Shown here: positions 35,375-43,519 of the stretch, one piece after another
Layout: the number at the start of each line of letters is the position of its first letter
Numbering within the stretch: position 1 is the first letter of the stretch
From: Sulfobacillus acidophilus DSM 10332
GTDB taxonomy: Bacteria > Bacillota > Sulfobacillia > Sulfobacillales > Sulfobacillaceae
DNA length: 64,000 nt
Assembly (NCBI GenBank): GCA_000237975.1
Contig: CP003179.1
Coordinates: 3,130,270 to 3,194,269 of the forward strand
Direction: 5' to 3'
Position numbers and translations under genes: made by a program
The notes under the pieces: generated by a model
What the model was told of the DNA's origin: nothing
What the model saw: only the letters and a program-made list of their open reading frames with translations
Database searches by the model: none

Positions 35375-36142
35375 TTATGCCTGTTCTTCTCCGAAAGTCG
35401 CGTGATCTGCCACAACCGGATTCATGAGGACTCCTAAGTTTTCGATTTCACAGGCCATCACGTCCCCTGGTACCACCGGCGAAATCCCGTCGGGGGTCCC
35501 CGTCAAAATCACGTCGCCCGGCGCCAACGTCATAAAAGACGACAAATGGGCGATAATCTCGGGAATGGCATAGATTAAATGGCGGGTATTCCCGGTTTGA
35601 CGGACTTCGCCATTGACCCGGGTGATGATGGTCAGCTGGTCGGGGTCGCCCACCTCGTCAGGGGACACCAGCCAGGGACCTAAAGGCAAGAACGTATCGA
35701 ATCCCTTGGCTCGCACCGGTGGCCGGAATGTGTTGCGGATAAAGTCACGACAGGTAAAATCATTCGCAATGGTGTACCCGAGAACATACTCCAGCGCGTG
35801 CTCGGGTGCCACGCCCCGACATGGTCGCCCGATGACGACCGCGACCTCGGTTTCGTAATGGCAGTGGGTAGCGCCGACGGGATAGCGCACAGGGTGCCCC
35901 GCACCGATGACGGCCGATGTCGGTTTAAAAAAGAGTGCCGGCTCCGACGGTTGTTCCAGCCCCAGTTCGGCCGCATGCCCGCCGTAATTTAAGGCTAAGC
36001 CGATGATATTCCGCGGATCGATCGGCGACATCCACGCCACTTGATTCGGATCCCATCGGCGGCCGTCGGCGGAAACCACCTGTCCGTGGTCATCATTCAC
36101 CCATTCGATCCGGCCGTCGACCCAAATCCGTCCACTGCGCAT
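35375..36142 (-). CDS. hpaG: 2-hydroxyhepta-2,4-diene-1,7-dioate isomerase/decarboxylase
   Basis: A 255-residue protein with one fumarylacetoacetate-hydrolase fold. Marks are IIGLALNYGGHAAELG, the metal ligands in HYETEVAVVIGRPCRG, a DFTCRDF loop, and GDVILTGTPDGI. In the homoprotocatechuate route such enzymes decarboxylate and isomerise the triacid. It is a single unit, not the fused two-domain form seen in E. coli. The ATG overlaps the stop of the aldolase gene (TGATG). The pathway's separate hydratase and tautomerase are not present in this operon. Confidence 0.85.
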   Translation of the reverse strand: MRSGRIWVDGRIEWVNDDHGQVVSADGRRWDPNQVAWMSPIDPRNIIGLALNYGGHAAELGLEQPSEPALFFKPTSAVIGAGHPVRYPVGATHCHYETEVAVVIGRPCRGVAPEHALEYVLGYTIANDFTCRDFIRNTFRPPVRAKGFDTFLPLGPWLVSPDEVGDPDQLTIITRVNGEVRQTGNTRHLIYAIPEIIAHLSSFMTLAPGDVILTGTPDGISPVVPGDVMACEIENLGVLMNPVVADHATFGEEQA

Positions 36143-37056
36143 CAGGGTGCCTCCTCTCGGAGCGAGAGGCCATATTGCATCAAGATCTCCCGAAGACCTT
36201 GTCGGTGGGCATCAGAAATCGGTGCTAAGGGCAATCGCAAACGCGGATAGATTTTTCCCATCATGCCCAAAGCCGCTTTTACCGGCCCGGGGTTGGTCTC
36301 CCAAAAAAGCGCATCGTTTAAGGGATAAAGATAATAATGAAGGTCCCGAGCTTTTTCCCATTCGCCACGAGCGGTCAAATTATATAAGTCGGCCACTTCC
36401 CGCGGTAGAATGTTCGCGGTGGCGCTGATGTGCCCGGCCCCGCCAAGGGCCAGCATGGGATAGCAGAGCGCCTCGATTCCCGAATAGACCAAAAAATCGC
36501 GTCCCATCATATGCAGCACTTTGGTCACTTGCTCAAAGTCCCGGTTAGATTCCTTCACGCCAATCACATTGGGCGCTTTAAGACCAATCCGTTTTAATGT
36601 AGCGGGTTCCAAATTGGTCGCCGTTCGGCCCGGAATGTTATAGAGGACGATCGGCAGTGTGGTCGAGGCGGCCACGGTGGTGAAATATTGGAACAGGCCT
36701 TCTTGGCTCGGTCGGTTGTAATACGGCACGATCACTAACGCGGCATCCGCCCCTAATTGTTCCGCCGTGTGGGTCAACCGGAGGGTTTCCTCGAGATTGG
36801 TGCTGCCGGTGGCTAAAAGGACCGGAACCCGATGGTTTACGGTTTCCACAGTGGTCCGAAAAATGGCTTCCCGTTCTTCTAGGCTTAACGAGCTCGGTTC
36901 ACCCGTAGTCCCGGTTACCGAAATCCCGTGACTGCCGGATGCGATTTGCCATTCAATGAGGGATTTAAGCGCCTCGTGGTCCACTCGATTATCCGCCGTA
37001 AATGGTGTCACGACGGGGGTAATCGAGCCTCTAAGCCTTTCTTGAATTGACGGCAA
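36142..37056 (-). CDS. DapA-family aldolase, likely 2,4-dihydroxyhept-2-ene-1,7-dioate aldolase
   Basis: A 304-residue TIM-barrel of the dihydrodipicolinate synthase family. The Schiff-base lysine is K168 (NVIGVKES), the tyrosine is Y139 (VLYNIPGRT), and the pyruvate loop is GTTGEPSSLS. As first gene of the hpa operon it probably carries out the last cleavage to pyruvate and succinate semialdehyde, a job done by an unrelated class II enzyme (HpaI) in E. coli. A DapA-related subgroup with this role is known from other Gram-positives. A lysine-pathway role is less likely here. The start is TTG, with AAAGGAG 10 bases ahead. Confidence 0.82.
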   Translation of the reverse strand: MPSIQERLRGSITPVVTPFTADNRVDHEALKSLIEWQIASGSHGISVTGTTGEPSSLSLEEREAIFRTTVETVNHRVPVLLATGSTNLEETLRLTHTAEQLGADAALVIVPYYNRPSQEGLFQYFTTVAASTTLPIVLYNIPGRTATNLEPATLKRIGLKAPNVIGVKESNRDFEQVTKVLHMMGRDFLVYSGIEALCYPMLALGGAGHISATANILPREVADLYNLTARGEWEKARDLHYYLYPLNDALFWETNPGPVKAALGMMGKIYPRLRLPLAPISDAHRQGLREILMQYGLSLREEAP

Positions 37057-37170
37057 ATTTAATCGACTCCTTTAATTCGGTGATTGTTGCCGACAGGCTT
37101 TCCATAATACTCGTTCAGCTACGTCTATCGCGACAGGACGCAATTGCCTCACATCTCCGTCGATAATCCC

Positions 37171-37200
37171 ATATTAGATCATATAGGATATGAGATGCAA
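37171..37200 (-). promoter_or_regulatory. putative hpa operon promoter and operator
   Basis: On the minus strand, TTGCAT (37195-37200) and TAATAT (37171-37176) are 18 bases apart. The inverted repeat TCATAT-AGG-ATATGA (37179-37193) fills the spacer. Transcription would start near 37164, about 108 bases before the aldolase start. A related motif lies at the -35 of the transporter operon upstream (about 42029-42045). Confidence 0.5.
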
Positions 37201-37234
37201 TATACGATACGATTGTTCGCGCAATAACTTGTCT

Positions 37235-37942
37235 TTACCCCACCGTTAAATAGCCCTGTTGCAGGGCTTTATGGGCTTCATCCCGGGAGCCCTCAAAAAC
37301 AATCTGTCCCTGCGACAAAACATACGCTCGGGACGCCAACTCTAACGCATAATGAATGTTTTGTTCCACCAATAAAATGGTGAGGCCTTCACGGCGTAAC
37401 CGACTCAACGCATCAAACACTTCCCGTACGATCACCGGGGCCAACCCGAGACTGGGTTCGTCCAACAGCAGTAATCCCGGGCGAACCATTAACGCCCGTC
37501 CAATCGATACCATTTGTTGCTCTCCCCCCGATAACCAGCCGGCCAATCGCCGACGGTGTTTGACTAATCCCGGAAACAAGTCCCACACGGCTTGTAGTTC
37601 GGTTTCCCAGCGCACGGAAGTCCGCCGACGGTGAAAGGCTCCCAGACGCAAGTTATCTTCTACCGTAAGATGCGGAAAAAGCTGACGTCTCTCGGGCGCG
37701 ATCGCCACCCCCCGAGCAACCCGCAGGTGCATGGGTAACCGCGTAATATCCTGTCCCCCGTAGAGCACCCGCCCTGTCGGTGTCGAATAAAGACCCATGA
37801 GCGTTCCGAGTAAAGTCGATTTCCCTGCCCCATTGGGGCCTAATAGGGCCACCACTTCACCGGGTGACACGTGCAGTGAAACCCGATGTAAAACTTGGAC
37901 TCGCCCTCGAATCGTTGCAATATTGTCCACTTCTAACTGCAT
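37235..37942 (-). CDS. livF: branched-chain amino acid-type ABC ATPase (LivF)
   Basis: A 235-residue ATPase: Walker A GPNGAGKST, signature LSGGEQQMVSIGRAL, Walker B LLLLDEPSLGLAP, and the LivF-type tail YVLSQGQIVFEGSRDEA. It is the last gene of the minus-strand Liv operon; the hpa promoter lies in the 178 bases between it and the aldolase gene. It probably powers uptake of an aromatic acid or of an amino acid precursor of 4-hydroxyphenylacetate, inferred from position. Confidence 0.92.
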   Translation of the reverse strand: MQLEVDNIATIRGRVQVLHRVSLHVSPGEVVALLGPNGAGKSTLLGTLMGLYSTPTGRVLYGGQDITRLPMHLRVARGVAIAPERRQLFPHLTVEDNLRLGAFHRRRTSVRWETELQAVWDLFPGLVKHRRRLAGWLSGGEQQMVSIGRALMVRPGLLLLDEPSLGLAPVIVREVFDALSRLRREGLTILLVEQNIHYALELASRAYVLSQGQIVFEGSRDEAHKALQQGYLTVG

Positions 37943-37987
37943 AAAACCGCCTTCCTCCGGCCTCGTTGTTGTGCCTTACCCTGATGG

Positions 37988-38764
37988 TTATCTGTCACTG
38001 ACGACCCGCGGCGACTCTTCTCCAAGATAAACACGGCGTACCGTCTCGTTTTGTTGAATTTGAGCCGGCTCACCCACCGCCACGACCTGCCCATCCGCCA
38101 ATACCAAGATACGATGGGCCACTTCCAAAACGCTTGGCAAATGATGTTCGACCCAAAGTACGGCACGCCCCTCGGCTGCCATCTGCTTTACTAATTGCAA
38201 TACGACCTGCCGTTCGCTTTCGGTCAAGCCGGACAAAGGTTCATCCAATAAAATGACCTGTGGATTCATGGCCCAGGCTCGATAAATTTCTAGAACCCGT
38301 TGATGGCCAAAGGATAAATCTCCTGCTACCGTCCCTATCTCGGAACCCAACAAGCTATTTTGCAATAAGATAGCCGCCTCACGTACGGCTTGGCGCTCGG
38401 CTCGCCATGTTGCCGGCCACCTCACTGCAGCGGCCAATAACCGACCCGGCATTCGCGATAAAAGCGCGGCCATGACATTATCGTGTACCGTAATCTGGTC
38501 AAATACCTGCGGGGTTTGTAGCGTCCGGCTCATCCCCGCCAATGCCCGTCGGTAGCTGGGCCATTGGGTAATGTCTCGCTCGGCGAACCGGATCCGCCCC
38601 CGATTGACCGCTATCAGGCCGGATAACACGTTAAATAACGTGGTCTTCCCCGCCCCGTTGGGGCCGATAATGCCCCATATTTCCCCGGGTGCAACCTCGA
38701 AGGATACATCGGTCAATGCCTGTACCCCGCCAAATACCACCGAGACTCGTTCTACCGATAACAC
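37988..38764 (-). CDS. livG: branched-chain amino acid-type ABC ATPase (LivG)
   Basis: A 258-residue ATPase with Walker A GPNGAGKTT, signature LSFGHQRVLEIYRAW, Walker B VILLDEPLSGLTE and switch histidine in WVEHHLP. The extra region around MPGRLLAAAVRWPATWRAE is typical of LivG. It lies 45 bases before livF and 26 after livH in one operon. Confidence 0.92.
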   Translation of the reverse strand: MLSVERVSVVFGGVQALTDVSFEVAPGEIWGIIGPNGAGKTTLFNVLSGLIAVNRGRIRFAERDITQWPSYRRALAGMSRTLQTPQVFDQITVHDNVMAALLSRMPGRLLAAAVRWPATWRAERQAVREAAILLQNSLLGSEIGTVAGDLSFGHQRVLEIYRAWAMNPQVILLDEPLSGLTESERQVVLQLVKQMAAEGRAVLWVEHHLPSVLEVAHRILVLADGQVVAVGEPAQIQQNETVRRVYLGEESPRVVSDR

Positions 38765-38790
38765 CGAAACCCTCCCCCTACGTTCCCCGC

Positions 38791-39666
38791 TTACACTCGA
38801 TGATCCACCGACTGTCCGAGCAATCCTTGAGGACGCACCAGCAACACCATAAACAGCACCAAATAGCTAATCCCGTCGGCCCAAGCGCTCGATATAAACC
38901 CGGAAGTCACGGCATTAATGACCCCCAGCAATAACCCCCCCAATGCCGCACCCGGCAAACTATCAATCCCGCCGATAATTGCCCCTACAAATCCACTAAG
39001 TCCCAGATTAAGCCCCATGTTGGCGTTAGCCGTCGTAATCGGGGCCAACAACGCTCCCCCCGCCGCCCCAATCAGCGCGGCCAATCCCCAGGTGTATAGA
39101 CTGAATTTGAACGGATCCATTCCAAAAAGTTGTGCCGCGACAGGGTTGTCCATGGCGGCCGTCATGCCGCGACCCACCATCGTCCGCTCCAAAAAGAGAT
39201 ACAACAACCCTGCCAGCAAAATAGCACCCCCAAAAATCCCCAGATATTGGCGACTTAATACAGCTCCCGCCAGGTGTACACTTCCGCTCCCCCAGAAGGG
39301 GTTAACCGCCACCGGGTTAACCCCCCATATCAAAGTCGCCAAACCGCGTAATGCGGTGTCGAGGCCCAACGTGATAAAAATCAGGGTCAGGGGTTTCGCC
39401 TGACGGGCAGGATACATGACCAGTCGAGCAATCAAAAGCCCGACAACGATTGCCGCGACCAGAGCCGACGCCAAAGCCCAGGGTAGGCCCCATCCCCGAC
39501 TCTCCCCCGTCCATAGTCCCATTGCACCAATCATGGCAAACTCGCCCTGGGCAAAATTGATAATGCCGGTTTCCTTATATATCAAGGAAAATCCTGTCGC
39601 CAACAGCGCGTAAATCGCCCCTGTGCCAAGTCCGGTTAATAAAATTTGCCACAATAACGCCAGCAT
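38791..39666 (-). CDS. livH: branched-chain amino acid-type ABC permease (LivH)
   Basis: A 291-residue permease: YALLATGFSLIYKETGIINFAQ and EFAMIGAM at the N-terminus and GGIDSLPGAALGGLLLG in the conserved late loop. The ATG at 39666 is preferred, with GGGAGGGG four bases ahead; a longer reading would run back into livM. It lies 11 bases after livM. Confidence 0.92.
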   Translation of the reverse strand: MLALLWQILLTGLGTGAIYALLATGFSLIYKETGIINFAQGEFAMIGAMGLWTGESRGWGLPWALASALVAAIVVGLLIARLVMYPARQAKPLTLIFITLGLDTALRGLATLIWGVNPVAVNPFWGSGSVHLAGAVLSRQYLGIFGGAILLAGLLYLFLERTMVGRGMTAAMDNPVAAQLFGMDPFKFSLYTWGLAALIGAAGGALLAPITTANANMGLNLGLSGFVGAIIGGIDSLPGAALGGLLLGVINAVTSGFISSAWADGISYLVLFMVLLVRPQGLLGQSVDHRV

Positions 39667-39677
39667 TCTACCCCTCC

Positions 39678-40718
39678 CTAGGACGCCGAAGACGCCGATG
39701 GCCGATGTGCATCCCGCACGCGTCGACGACGGCGATCCTTCCATGCGGATACCACCCCATCGGGCCAATACATCATCACGATGACCAAAATTACGCCATA
39801 GACCGCCAATTCGAGAGCGCCTCCAAGAGTCGGACTAATAGCCTGACCCAACGTTTTCAATCCTTGTCCCAATCCCTCGACCAGAACCACCCCGACGGCA
39901 GCACCATAAACGCTTCGCATACCGCCCACTACAGCCATCAAGACGAAGTTAACGGATAAGGTAAAAGTAAAGACCGTCGGATCAATATAGCCGATCCAAC
40001 TGGCATAAACCGCCCCGGCGAAGGCCGCCATAATTGCCGAAACGATAAACATTTCGCGCTTGACCCGGATCGGATCAATGCCTAACAGGGTTGCCGCGAT
40101 TTCACTGGAGCGAACGGTCTCCAGTAAGACACGCCCGCCCGAATGGACCACTCGTGAAGCCAACCACGCGGCGATCCCAACCCCAATCCAGCTCAATCCA
40201 AAATAATCCGCATTAGAAAACGCATGACCCATCCACGTAAAGCTCCCGATATTGGTTAAACCGGAATTTCCTCCCGTGAGCGGGAGCGCCTGGAAGGCAA
40301 CATCTGCCATCATGCCAAACGCTAACGTCGCCAAAGCTAAATAGTGCGTTTTTAAACGCAAAATAAAGAGGCTCAAGATCCAGGCCACAGCCGCCGCGAC
40401 CAACATCCCTAGAACCACGCCGCCCCAGACCGGCCAGATGGTCCGTGTCGTCCAAATTCCGAAAGCATAAGCCCCTAGGCCGAAAAAGCCCGCCTGCCCC
40501 AAGGACACTTGCCCGGCATACCCCATAAATAAATTGAGACCGACAACCGTCACGATATAGAGTCCCATCAGGGTTAGCTCGCTCATGGCATCGGGGCCGG
40601 CCCAGTACGCCACCGATGCCGCCAGCACGACTAGCAACGCCGCATGGATACTGGGCCACTGCCACACCTTGAGGCCAGCAACCGATTGATCGTTTTTTGC
40701 GCTGACCTTAGTTGCCAT
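39678..40718 (-). CDS. livM: branched-chain amino acid-type ABC permease (LivM)
   Basis: A 346-residue membrane protein with GLNLFMGYAGQVSLGQAGFF and GLGAYAFG, the LivM core, and VVGGMRSVYGAAVGVVLVEG late. The chosen ATG at 40718 overlaps the end of the binding-protein gene by 11 bases (ATGGCAACTAA); no clear ribosome site is seen, so translation is probably coupled. In this operon livM precedes livH, the reverse of the plus-strand Liv operon. Confidence 0.9.
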   Translation of the reverse strand: MATKVSAKNDQSVAGLKVWQWPSIHAALLVVLAASVAYWAGPDAMSELTLMGLYIVTVVGLNLFMGYAGQVSLGQAGFFGLGAYAFGIWTTRTIWPVWGGVVLGMLVAAAVAWILSLFILRLKTHYLALATLAFGMMADVAFQALPLTGGNSGLTNIGSFTWMGHAFSNADYFGLSWIGVGIAAWLASRVVHSGGRVLLETVRSSEIAATLLGIDPIRVKREMFIVSAIMAAFAGAVYASWIGYIDPTVFTFTLSVNFVLMAVVGGMRSVYGAAVGVVLVEGLGQGLKTLGQAISPTLGGALELAVYGVILVIVMMYWPDGVVSAWKDRRRRRVRDAHRPSASSAS

Positions 40719-41928
40719 CGTAACCAGGCACCCACTTCCACTGGTCGTCCACAATTTGGGTCAAGACTTCCGAACGCGGATCAAGCCCGTTATGATTCGT
40801 CGGCGTTAAATCCATGACACCGGTAACCCCGTCATATTTCAGATGTTCCAAAGCGTTACGAACGGCTGTCGGGGTGGGATTAGGTCCCGCCGCCAATAAC
40901 GCGTCGCGAAAGAGGTACACCGCGTCATAGCCAAAACCGCCAAACATGTTAGCCGGTCCCGCCGATGCTTGATAGACTTTGTCAAAATGCTGGACATAGT
41001 GATCAATTACCGTTTTTTGGGGATCGTTGGCCGGCAACTGGTCCGCTATCAGCAACTTGGTGGTGGCCACATAAGCCCCATTAACCGCCCCCTTCGCCAG
41101 GCTGATAAACACGTCGTTACTCACACCATCCGAAAAAAAGATGGGCCATGGCAGCCCAAGGGCGCGATAATCGCTGATGACCGTATCCGCCGACGGAGGA
41201 ATATCCCATACCACCACCGCCTGGGGATTGGCGGCACGGAGAGAGGCCAACTGGGGCGTCACGTTAGTGGCCGATAAATCCACCGGTTCGCTGGCGACCA
41301 CTTGGATTCCTTGAGGTGGCGCTACCCGTTCAAAGTCAGCTAATCCACCCGTGCCATAGGAAAAATTACCGTAAACAAACGCGATACGGGTCCAATGGCG
41401 AGCTTTTAAATAATTGATGATGACTTGCATGGGAATGGTATCGACCGGAGGCACCTTAAAAATCCATTGGCGCTGGGAAACCGGCTCAATGATCTCGGCG
41501 TCGGACGCCAACGAAATCAAAGGAATTTGCGCGCGTTGAATTTCGTTCAGAGATGCCATAGTCCCTCCAGTAGAAGCATCCCCGATCAAGCCCAACGGCG
41601 TGTCATTTTGGATTAGTTGCCGAAAATCTTCTACGGCACTGGTAACCGACGAATTATTGTTGAGCACATCCAGTTTCAGAGGATGCCCGTCGACCCCACC
41701 TGCCGCATTAATTTCCTTGACCGCTAATTCTGCACTATCTAATTCCGGGACACCCAAGGAGCTATACGGTCCGGTTTCCGGAATGGACATTCCCAAAACA
41801 TACGGCGTATGGGCATTGGATGTCGTTCCGGCGGTACTCGACGTTGATCCACAGGCGCTAAGCCCTATCATCAGCGTAGCGGCAGCGGCTAATAACGCCA
41901 GATTTTTTCTTCTAACGCAATTATTCAA
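40708..41928 (-). CDS. branched-chain-type ABC substrate-binding lipoprotein (LivK)
   Basis: A lipoprotein of about 406 residues with a type I periplasmic-binding fold. Its signal ends IGLSAC, lipidated C26 from the chosen start. Family marks are YVLGMSIPETGPYSSLGVPELD and KEINAAGGVDGHPLKLDVLN. The TTG at 41928 is chosen because GAGGTG lies 6-7 bases ahead; an upstream GTG at 41937 is part of that same site. It is the first gene of the minus-strand Liv operon leading towards the hpa genes. The ligand may be an aromatic acid, by context only. Confidence 0.88.
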   Translation of the reverse strand: MNNCVRRKNLALLAAAATLMIGLSACGSTSSTAGTTSNAHTPYVLGMSIPETGPYSSLGVPELDSAELAVKEINAAGGVDGHPLKLDVLNNNSSVTSAVEDFRQLIQNDTPLGLIGDASTGGTMASLNEIQRAQIPLISLASDAEIIEPVSQRQWIFKVPPVDTIPMQVIINYLKARHWTRIAFVYGNFSYGTGGLADFERVAPPQGIQVVASEPVDLSATNVTPQLASLRAANPQAVVVWDIPPSADTVISDYRALGLPWPIFFSDGVSNDVFISLAKGAVNGAYVATTKLLIADQLPANDPQKTVIDHYVQHFDKVYQASAGPANMFGGFGYDAVYLFRDALLAAGPNPTPTAVRNALEHLKYDGVTGVMDLTPTNHNGLDPRSEVLTQIVDDQWKWVPGYDGN

Positions 41929-42016
41929 CAGAATCACCTCGTAAATGAAGTATTAAACCTAACGCTAGTTTTTAATCGCTTGCGTCGGTACTAGAAATTA
42001 GGGGGCTGTGTTCTCC

Positions 42017-42045
42017 ATAGTATCTGTGATTTCGTATATGATCAA
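42017..42045 (-). promoter_or_regulatory. putative promoter of the minus-strand Liv operon
   Basis: On the minus strand TTGATC (42040-42045) and TACTAT (42017-42022) are exactly 17 bases apart. The -35 overlaps GATCATATA, continuing as CGAAATCA, a close match to GATCATATA-GGATATGA at the hpa promoter. Confidence 0.5.
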
Positions 42046-42185
42046 GACTTTTCCCTCAAATAGCATCATTGGCTGTATTCGATTTTCGTAAATCCACATG
42101 GACACGACAATCCCGGAAATTAAAAAATCCTCGCGGATCGCTCGGGGCCGTATTTATATCCTTTTTCGATAGAGCGTCCCGAATT

Positions 42186-42214
42186 TTTACATGTTCGCGC
42201 GACAGTCGGATAAG
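42186..42214 (+). promoter_or_regulatory. putative promoter of the UPF0180 gene
   Basis: TTTACA at 42186-42191 and GATAAG at 42209-42214 are 17 bases apart, ending 22 bases before the ATG. The rest of the gap between the divergent genes shows only AT-rich sequence. Confidence 0.35.
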
Positions 42215-42236
42215 CTAACGGCGGAGGTGACACCCA

Positions 42237-42488
42237 ATGACCCCAAAGACGATTGCCGTCGAAGACCAGCTGTCCCCGTTTGAAAAGGCTCTTGTCGATG
42301 CCGGTTTTCGTGTCATTCCGTTAACCGAAGAGGCCCTTAGTCAAGCCCAAGCGATTGTGGTGCAAGGCACCGACATTCACTTTTTGGGCATGGAAGATCC
42401 GATGACCCTGGCGCCTGTCATCAATGCGGATGGGCGGACCCCGGCGGACGTGGTCCATGAGGTAGAACGCCGTCTTTTACGGGAGTAG
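42237..42488 (+). CDS. UPF0180 family protein (YkuS-like)
   Basis: An 83-residue protein that follows the Bacillus YkuS pattern: KTIAVEDQLSPFEKALVDAG, then AIVVQGTDIHFLGMEDP and APVINADGRTPADVVHEVE. The family is restricted mainly to spore-forming Gram-positives and has no known function. GGAGGTGA lies seven bases before the ATG. It is a single-gene unit with its own promoter and a UUCG-type terminator. Confidence 0.85.
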   Translation: MTPKTIAVEDQLSPFEKALVDAGFRVIPLTEEALSQAQAIVVQGTDIHFLGMEDPMTLAPVINADGRTPADVVHEVERRLLRE

Positions 42489-42502
42489 TCTCCTGCATCC
42501 GT

Positions 42503-42518
42503 GGGGCCTTCGGGCCCC
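42503..42518. terminator. UUCG-loop hairpin terminator
   Basis: GGGGCC-TTCG-GGCCCC followed by TTCTC lies between the convergent UPF0180 and lipoprotein genes. Confidence 0.7.
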
Positions 42519-42526
42519 TTCTCGCA

Positions 42527-43330
42527 CTATGGGAGGCTTTGGCGAATCCACTCGGCCGGGACAACCGCATTAGAGACGGCGGAATATTGGGGGCCGGAGA
42601 CGGCGATCCAGGATCCCTTGACGCGGTTGACGGTTTTCGGCACCCATTGGCGTACCCATTTTTCTCCAGGCGCCTGATTGTCCGTAGCGGTCATCCAGAC
42701 GGCAATACCTCGTTTGCGCAAAAGGGGCAAGCTGGTCCAGGAAAATCCTTGCGTCGCCGCATCCGGCACGCCGGCGGAAATCACCCAATTTTCCGCCAGC
42801 CATCCATCCCCCGATCGCAGCCCCACATTCAAGACCGCTCGAGGATCAAAAGCATTCACCAATACCGAAAGATGTTGCCGATGGGCCCAAGCGACCGCCG
42901 CCCGAAGACGGTCCGACGAAACGCCGTAATCCGGTCCGGCACAATCGAGTAATATCCCCTGGACCCCCATCGCTCGCCAGCCGGTTAAGGCCTTCCTGAC
43001 GGCAGCGAGCGAATGATGCGGTTGGCCATGGGTCATGCCAATGTCCACATAACCGATAAAGCGAGTGCCTCGGACGCCGTGAATGAGAGAAAGGGCGGCC
43101 CCATGGTCGGGATTACGCGACCATTCGAGGCCGCCTCCCAACACCACGACCGGGTAGCCCGCCATCTCCCCCGCGAGTTCTCGGCGCGCTGCCGGAGAGG
43201 CCGGAATCCATCCGTAATAAATTAAAAAGGGCTTGACGGGCCCGCCCATCGGCTTCCCCACAGGCGTCCCGCATCCGGTTAAGACAAGCCCCCATAAGAA
43301 AACCCACGCCCATCGTCGGATGTTAATCAC
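42527..43330 (-). CDS. lipoprotein with spherulin-4 / GH114-like domain
   Basis: A 267-residue lipoprotein (signal ending VLTGC, C20). The mature part resembles the spherulation-specific family 4 / endo-alpha-galactosaminidase-like TIM barrel: PFLIYYGWIPA, VVVLGGGL, a FIGYVDIGMTHG strand, GILLDCAGPDYG with the acidic residue at the strand end, and LVNAFDP. Such proteins probably cleave surface or extracellular polysaccharide. The GTG start has GAGGGG about seven bases ahead. No glycan cluster adjoins it. Family assignment is moderate. Confidence 0.6.
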   Translation of the reverse strand: MINIRRWAWVFLWGLVLTGCGTPVGKPMGGPVKPFLIYYGWIPASPAARRELAGEMAGYPVVVLGGGLEWSRNPDHGAALSLIHGVRGTRFIGYVDIGMTHGQPHHSLAAVRKALTGWRAMGVQGILLDCAGPDYGVSSDRLRAAVAWAHRQHLSVLVNAFDPRAVLNVGLRSGDGWLAENWVISAGVPDAATQGFSWTSLPLLRKRGIAVWMTATDNQAPGEKWVRQWVPKTVNRVKGSWIAVSGPQYSAVSNAVVPAEWIRQSLP

Positions 43331-43434
43331 GGCAATTCCCCTCTATAGTCGGCTCCGTCTCCCCATCTCCCTCATCCCTCGACGGTCTCTGCCTTATGGG
43401 ATCATGATGAAAGAAGTCAATTGCGAGGAAAAGT

Positions 43435-43450
43435 TTTAAGACCTCTTAAA
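43435..43450. promoter_or_regulatory. palindrome upstream of arsB
   Basis: TTTAAGA-CC-TCTTAAA is a perfect 16-base palindrome, 70 bases before the arsB start. TTGCGA (43421-43426) upstream could be a -35, with the palindrome covering the -10. It could be an operator or part of a promoter. Confidence 0.35.
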
Positions 43451-43519
43451 GTCGGGGGTAGTCGCCTCTCGTTCTGCCCCTAGAAAGGGATCCCTAAAGG
43501 GCGTATACTCAAAGGCGAC

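Noticed and set aside
36142-37056. Lysine-pathway dihydrodipicolinate synthase
   Set aside because: Position as first gene of a six-gene hpa operon, overlapping hpaG, points to the catabolic DapA-like aldolase, though activity is untested.
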